Assembly: GCA_039707655.1 (NCBI GenBank)
Contig: CM077666.1
Location: 282,647,166 to 282,711,165, forward strand
Source: Elymus sibiricus
Lineage: Eukaryota; Streptophyta; Magnoliopsida; Poales; Poaceae
Direction: 5' to 3'
Length of the DNA stretch: 64,000 bases
Shown here: in pieces, positions 58,532-64,000 of the stretch
Numbering within the stretch: the first letter of the stretch is position 1
Layout: each line of letters starts with the position of its first letter
Notes under the pieces: model-generated
The model's input: the letters and a program-made list of their open reading frames with translations, nothing else
What the model was told of the DNA's origin: nothing
The model's database searches: none
Position numbers and translations under genes: made by a program

Positions 58532-59482
58532 TATCAGTGCACTAGGAATGGGGTACCCAGTGCCCCTGGCTTATGCACAGGCAGTAGTAGTGGAACCCTG
58601 ACAAGACCAGCCCAAGACGAAGAAGCCGCTCTTCATGAGATCAAGGAGCACATCAAAAAGATGAAGCCAACACCCAAGACCCCGGCAGGAGCAACCTACG
58701 CTGGCTAGCAATGCCGGCAAGGATGACACAATGGCCCAGGATGGGCCCAAGCCGCTCCAGTTGCGTCCCTGGTGCCTGCCAGGGGCCGATACGTGAGCAC
58801 CTTCAAGAAGACCTGGCAAGCCGTCCCCCGGCAGGTGCGAGCTAATCAGCCACTGCTCCACCACATCACAACGCTAGTCACTTATCGATGCCGTGTCAAG
58901 CCCTCGGGTGGCTAAGTGGCTCTCGCTAAGTACGTGGCGGCACACCGGAAGACAGATTACACCCGTTTGACACCCGTCCAGAGGCGTGTCAAAACACTAA
59001 GCAACAGCCAGCTAAGCGGTGGTAAGAGCTTGTCGGGGATGCACCCCCACATGCCACCTCGACTAGCAATCATGGTATTTTGTCCTAAATGCCAGAGTTA
59101 GGTATGATAGCACTGTTAGCTATCTAATCACTAGATAATGTATGTTGTGCCACTGTGGTTGCCCCTTGTCCTATAAAAGGAGGCCCAAGGCAACCTAGCT
59201 CAAGATTCGGACCCTTGGACACTTGTACTTGCGTAGTAGCTCCCCGAAGGCAATCTTGTCAGGTTTGAGCGATGCGTGTGCTTCGTGTTCCTCCAATCAA
59301 TCCACCAAAGTAGGAGTAGGGTTTTACGCTTCTCAGCGGCCCGAACCTGGGTAAAAACACCAGCGTCCCATCCTCGTGCTGTCTAATGATCTCTGCTCTT
59401 TGTGCAAATTGACCTCACCCCTGTCGAACCACAAAGGGTCCCTTGGTCCCATAGGTGCTCGTGTGCATCCGTGCCCCGACCA
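58532..59482 (+). repeat. 3' LTR of element A
   Basis: Starts TATCAGTGCACTAGG and ends about CCCCGACCA; about 950 bases, longer than E's 758. The start, the TATA region (CTATAAAAGGAGGCCCAAGG, TATAAAA at 59172-59178) and the final 180 bases align with E's LTR, while the middle is diverged. The exact 3' end is uncertain by a few bases because F follows directly. Confidence 0.82.
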
Positions 59483-59497
59483 CTACTTTCGTACCTC

Positions 59498-61088
59498 CTC
59501 CTCGACAATGGCACCAGAAATTCCTTTGATGTGGCTTGAGACTGTGTCGGTATTTCCCCAAAGAGGAAGGGATGATGCAGCACAGCTACGGTAAGTATTT
59601 CCCTTAGTTATGAAACCAAGGTTATCAAACCAGTAGGAGAACCACACAACACTATGTAAACGGTACCTGCACACAAAGAACAAATACTTGCAACCCGACG
59701 CATAAGAGAGGTTGTCAATCTCTCCACGGTAAAAAGATAGATTAGGTTGTATGAGATTGGATAGATAGATCGCACAAGAACACAAAATAAAAGAAGCAAA
59801 TAAAAAGTATTTTTGGGTTTTTGGAATAATAGATCTGAAAATAAAAGCGGCAAAAGATAGATCGGAAAGCAATATGTTGAAAGGATAGACCCGGGGCCGT
59901 AGGTTTCACTAGTGGCTTCTCTCATGAGTATAGCACATGGTGGGTGAACAAATAACTGTTGGGCAATTGATAGAAGATCAAATAATCATGACGATATCCA
60001 AGGCGATGATCAATATATAGGCATCACGTCCAAGATTAGTAGACCGAAACGATTCTACATCTACTACTATTACTCCACACATCGACCGCTATCCAGCATG
60101 CATCTAGTGTATTAAGTTCATGGAGAAATGGAGTAATGCAATAAGAACAATGACATGATGTAGACAAGATCTATTCATGTAGGATAGACCCCATCTTGTT
60201 ATCCTTAATGGCAATGATACATGCATGCCTCGTTGCCCCTTCTATCACTGGGAGAGGACACCGCAAGATCGAACCCATCACAAAGCACCTCTTCCCATGG
60301 CAAGAAAAATCGATCTAGTTGGCCTAACTAAACCAAAGATTCGAAGAAGAAATATGAAGCTATAAGTAATCATGCATATAAGAAATCAAAGAAGACTCAA
60401 ATAATACTCATGGATAGAAACTGATCATGAACTCAAAATTCATTGGATCCCAACAAAAGGTCATTACATCAAATAGATCATTGTATTGAGAATCAAAAGA
60501 GAGAGAGAAAGCCATCTAGCTACTGCCCACGGACCCGTAGGTCTATGGTGGACTACTCACGCATCATCGGAGAGGCACCAATGAGGATGATGAACCCCTC
60601 TATGATGGTGTTAGATTGGATCTCATGGTTCTGGAACTTGCGGCAGCTGGAAGTGTTTTTCGTCGACTCCTCTGGGGTTTTTGGAATATTTGGGTATTTA
60701 TAGAGCTCCGAGGCGGTGGAGGAGACCCCCATGGGCACCACAGCCCATCAGGGCACGCAGGGAGCCTCTGGCGCGCCCTGGTGTCTTCTGGGCCCCACGG
60801 GCCTCCTCCCAGGTGCTACATTGGCTCCCAAGTTGTCTTCTGATCCAAAAAAATCTCCAAAAAGTTTCTTCACAATTGGACTCCGTTTGGTACTGATATT
60901 CGGCAAAGTAAAAAAAACAAGCAAAAAACAACAGCTGGCACTTGGCACTATGTCAATAGGTTAGTCCCAAAAAATGAAATAAAGTTGCTATAAAATGATT
61001 GTAAAATATCAAAGAATGATAATATAACATCATGGAACAATAAAAAATTATAGATACATTGGAGACGTATCAGCATCCCCAAGCTTAA
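59498..61088 (-). mobile_element. Element F: single Athila-like LTR flanked by primer site and polypurine tract
   Basis: On the minus strand the order is polypurine tract (61088-61073), LTR (61072 down to 59527, starting TGATACGTCTCC), 11-base spacer, and a decayed tRNA-Asp primer site at 59515-59498 (TGGTGCCATTGTCGAGGA; four transitions from the site in X). Almost no internal sequence remains on either side. The LTR family is that of X. The left neighbour is the LTR end of A; the right neighbour is an unrelated frame. No target-site duplication is visible. Confidence 0.75.
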
Positions 61089-61110
61089 TTACGGAATAAC
61101 ATATTGCAAA

Positions 61111-61437
61111 ATGCCTATGATTGGACACTTCCCGAACCACCTTCGGAACCTATTCAAAAGAAGAGAGGTATTCTATTCCTTAACCCTGAAGATATGCAAG
61201 AAGCAAAAAAGATCTATGAAGGAGAAAGGTATTAAAATTGAGGATATCAAGAAACTACCACCTATTAAAGAAATACATGGACTTGATACCCCGACACAGG
61301 TAGTAGAGGTAAACTCTCTCCGTTCCTTTAGTGAAAACGATATACCTTACACTAAGTCTCCTGAACTATGCATGGATGAATATGATAATTACGTTGTTAA
61401 GCAAGAACACTTCAACAATTATGTTAAAGATCAATAG
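61111..61437 (+). pseudogene. Unidentified plus-strand ORF fragment
   Basis: One frame from about 61111 gives KCKMPMI-type start and IEDIKKLPPIKEIHGLDT through to EHFNNYVKDQ and a stop at 61437. A second frame upstream (LPEPPSEPIQKKRGILFLNP, ending near 61230) looks like the true N-terminal part, so a frameshift lies near 61230. AT-rich codon use resembles the fragment at 3719-4040, but I see no direct match. It is cut on the right by element G and on the left by F. Probably part of an older transposable element; no domain recognised. Confidence 0.45.
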
Positions 61438-61449
61438 AGACGTAATGCT

Positions 61450-63206
61450 TGTTGGGGAACATTGCATGGGAAACAAAAAAAATCCTATGCACACGCAAGA
61501 TCTATCCATGGAGATGCATAGCTACGAGGGGGGAGTGTATCTACATAACCCTGTAGATTGCTAAGCAGAAGTGTATATAACGTGGTTGATCTAGTCATAC
61601 ATCTTCACGATCCAATCGCGATCCATCCCGATCTAGCTCCGAACGGACGGCACCTCCGCGTTCAGCACACGTGCGGCTCGATGACGTCTCTGCCTTCTCG
61701 ATCCAGCGAGCGAGGGCGGAGTAGTAGATGGGTTCTCAACCAGCACGATGGTGTGGTGGAGATGGTGGTGGAGCAATCTCGGCAAGGCTACGCCGAGTGC
61801 TATCGAAACCGCGAACGGGGGAGAAAATGATCTAGGGGGAGAGAGGGGCGCCAAGGGCTTGGTGTGTCCTCTTGGGGCGCCCCCTCCCCTCTATGTATAG
61901 GTGGAGGGGCGTGGAGATCAGCCCCTCCAAGCCCTAGGGCACAGCCAAGGGGGAGGAGTTGGACTCCTAGTCCAATTCCCTCCCTTTCCATACACAGGTG
62001 GCCTTTCCACCTCTCCCAAGCCACATGGGCCTTGAGGGACTTGTGCGCCTGGCTCAATAAGGCCAGGGCGCCTCCCCTCAGCCCATGCAAACCCTTGGGA
62101 TCTGGTGGAACCCTTGGTGGACTTCCAGACTCCTCCAGAAGTTTCCGGAACCTTCTAGAAGCTTCCCGGTACAATACCGGGAAAACCCAAAACTTTTTCG
62201 GTAGCCAAAATATGAATTCCCATATATAAATCTTTACCTCCGGACCATTCCGGAGCTCCTCGTGACATCCGGGATATCATCCGGGACTCTGAACAACATT
62301 CGTTCACCAACATACATAACCCAGTAATATTATATCGGCACCGAACATTAAGCGTGCGGACCCTATGGGTTCGAGAATCATGTGGACATGACCGAGACAC
62401 CTCTCCGGTCAATAACCAATAGCAGGACCTGGATGTCCATATTGGTTCCCACATATTCCACGAAGATCTTTATCGGTCAAACCACGATGCCAAGGATTCA
62501 ATCAATCCCGTATGCAGTTCCCTTTGTCCAGCGGTACGTTACTTGCCCGAGATTCGATCGTCGGTACATCCATACCTAGTTCAATCTCGTTACCAGAAAG
62601 TCTCTTTACTCGTTCCGTAATACAAGATCCCATGACTAACTCATTAGTTACATTGCTTGCAAGCTTCTTGTGATGCTGTATTACCGAGTGGGCCCAGAGA
62701 TACCTCTCCGTCATACGGAGTGACAAATCCCAGTCTCGATCCACGCCAACCCAATAGACACCCTCGAAGATACCTGTAGAGCACCTTTATAGTCACCCAG
62801 TTACGTTGTGACATTTGATACACACAAGGCATTCCTCCGGTGTCAGGGAGTTGCGTGATCTCATGGTCGTAGGAACAGATACTTGACATGGATAAAGCAG
62901 TAGCAATAAACTAACACGATCAAATGCTATGCTTACGGTTGGGTCTTGTCCATCACATCATTCTCCTAATGATGTGATCCCATTATCAAATGACAACTCA
63001 TGTCTATGGTCAGGAAACCTTGACCATCTTTGATCAACGAGCTAGTCTAGTAGAGGCTCACTAGGGACATAGTGTTGTCTATGTATCCACACATGTATCT
63101 GAGTTTTTGATCAATACAATTATAGCATGGATAATAAACGATTATCATGAACAAGGAAATATGATAATAACCAATTTATTATTGCCTCTAGGGCATATTT
63201 CCAACA
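61450..63206 (-). repeat. 3' LTR of Copia element G
   Basis: TGTTGG...CCAACA termini. A TATA-like TTTATATATGGG on the minus strand near 62219-62230 could be the core promoter. Open frames of 60-124 codons inside are not conserved proteins. Confidence 0.93.
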
Positions 63207-63224
63207 GTCTCCTGCTTGCACTAG
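63207..63224 (-). other. Polypurine tract of element G
   Basis: The minus strand reads AGTGCAAGCAGGAGAC immediately before the LTR start. Confidence 0.75.
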
Positions 63225-64000
63225 AGTCAATAATCTAGTTCACATCACTATGTGGTTAACACCCAATGAGTTCTGGGGTTTGATCATGTTTTGCTTGTGA
63301 GAGAGGTTTTAGTCAATGGGTCGGCAACATTCAGATCCGTGTATAGTTTGCAAATCTCTATTTCATATTGTAGATGCTGCTACTACGCCCCACTTGGAGC
63401 TATTCCAAATGTCTGCTCCACTATACGTATCCGGTTTGCTACTCAGAGTCATCCGGATCGGTGTCAAAGCTTGCATCGACGTAACCCTTTACGACGAACT
63501 CTTTATCACCTCCATAATTGAGAAACATTTCCTTAGTCCTCCAGTTACTAAGGATAATTTTAACCGTTGTCCAGTGATCCACTCCTGGATCACTCTTGTA
63601 CCCCCTTGCCAGACACGCGGCAAGGCACACATCAGGTGCGGTACACAGCATGGCATACCGTATAGAGCCTATGGCTAAGGCATAGGGGACGACCTTCGTC
63701 CTTTCTCTTTCTTCTATCGTGGTTGAGCTTTGAGTCTTACTCAACTTCGCACCTTACAAATCAGGCAAGAACTCCTTCTTTGACTGATCCATTTTGAACT
63801 CTTTCAAAATCTTGTCAAGGTATGTACTCATTGAAAGTCTTATCAGGCGTCTTGATCTATCTCTATTGATCTTGATGCCCAATATTTAAGTAGCTTTATC
63901 CAGGCCTTCCTTTGAAAAACTCCTTTCAAACAACCCTTAATGCTTTCCAGAAATTCTACATTATTTCCGATCAACAATATGTCATTCACATATACTTATT
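63225..64000 (-). pseudogene. Reverse transcriptase end and RNase H of Copia element G
   Basis: Minus-strand pieces in several frames give, in order from 64000, the RT active-site region (VYVNDILLIGNN, where YVDDIL is usual, so the first Asp of the pair is Asn), a linker, KILKEFKMDQSKKEFLP, and the RNase H entry VVPYALAIGSIRYAMLC with ARGYKSDPG and VVKGYVDASFDTD at 63744-63439. Stops break the frame near 63759 and 63439, and the final RNase H residues towards 63225 are scattered over frames. This is the C-terminal end of a Copia pol and cannot be functional. Confidence 0.85.

Larger units (their letters stand above)
8586..59482 (+). mobile_element. Element A: Tat-lineage Ty3/Gypsy element, left end missing, split by element B
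   Basis: A's left part (8586-11111) encodes the end of gag, protease and reverse transcriptase. It is interrupted at 11111 by element B and resumes at 54295 with RNase H and integrase. The sequence across the break aligns with the uninterrupted pol of element E, so the two halves belong together. A minus-strand B3-domain gene (57450-58124), a polypurine tract and a 3' LTR (58532 to about 59482) follow. The 5' LTR, primer site and start of gag are not in the window. Without B's 43 kb insertion A would be about 7.7 kb. Confidence 0.88.
61450..64000 (-). mobile_element. Element G: BARE-1/Angela-type Ty1/Copia retrotransposon, 3' end
   Basis: On the minus strand the 3' LTR runs from 63206 (TGTTGGAAATATGCCCTAGAG) to 61450 (ends GTTCCCCAACA), 1757 bases, the start and size known for the BARE-1/Angela/WIS group. 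It is preceded by the group's polypurine end (CTAGTGCAAGCAGGAGAC) and by RT/RNase H coding remnants reaching the window edge. The target-site bases at the left are ATGCT (61445-61449); the partner copy, 5' LTR and remaining internal region lie beyond base 64000. Confidence 0.93.

Noticed and set aside
59498..61088. F as the partner LTR of element X, making one giant element around the nest
   Set aside because: Both LTRs are followed by primer sites on the minus strand, so neither is the 3' LTR of the other in a simple element, and the flanks show no matching target-site repeat.
61864..62229. 121-codon plus-strand ORF in the Copia LTR
   Set aside because: It lies inside the BARE/Angela-type LTR, which is non-coding in this group.
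1..64000. Search for tRNA or rRNA genes, CRISPR-like arrays and prokaryotic operon signals
   Set aside because: No cloverleaf, spaced repeats or ribosome-binding patterns were seen; tRNA-like matches are only primer-binding sites of retrotransposons.

Overview
The window reads as intergenic DNA from a large Triticeae (wheat, barley or Aegilops type) genome. I recognise no ordinary host gene, tRNA, rRNA or bacterial-type feature. Almost every base can be assigned to LTR retrotransposons, mostly Ty3/Gypsy, stacked inside one another, plus a BARE-1/Angela-type Ty1/Copia element at the right edge. That LTR, Athila-like LTRs primed by tRNA-Asp, and LTRs beginning TGAGGGAGTCC point to Triticeae.

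Layout from left to right. (1) 1-3716, minus strand: element X, an Athila-type Gypsy element with gag-like and protease remnants but no polymerase. (2) 3719-4040: a broken plus-strand reading frame. (3) 4041-8584: a 4.5 kb LTR that stops eight bases into its primer-binding site. (4) 8586-59482: a nest. Host A is a Tat-lineage Gypsy element whose polymerase is split by B (11112-54294). B is split by C (14562-48045). C contains two independent insertions: D (17111-31569), a chromodomain (Tekay/Del-like) element with 4.3 kb LTRs, and E (36047-45822), a Tat element related to A. B, C, D and E were delimited from matching LTR ends plus 5-bp target-site duplications (GCAGC/GCAGT, CTCCC, GAGGA, TCCCC). 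Hand-counted LTR divergence falls from about 6.5% (B) to about 4.3% (C), about 4.5% (E) and about 2-3% (D), which fits the nesting order. (5) 59498-61088, minus strand: F, one Athila-like LTR with a primer site on one side and a polypurine tract on the other. (6) 61111-61437: an unidentified broken reading frame. (7) 61450-64000, minus strand: the 3' LTR and RT/RNase H end of Copia element G.

How the parts work together. In sense orientation each Gypsy element encodes some of gag, aspartic protease, reverse transcriptase, RNase H and integrase. All are now damaged by stops, frameshifts or deletions. Only A, D and E retain recognisable RT, RNase H and integrase. B has a short RT-like remnant, and C and X have no pol, so these look non-autonomous.

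The most interesting layer is antisense. B, C and E each carry a spliced gene on the minus strand between the sense genes and the 3' LTR, encoding a Transposase_28 ('putative gypsy type transposon') domain plus coiled coil. A, close to E in its polymerase, carries in the same slot a minus-strand gene for a plant B3-type DNA-binding domain with an acidic tail and its own TATA box. D instead has an extra sense frame between its primer site and gag. These accessory modules are the best candidates for under-described biology here.
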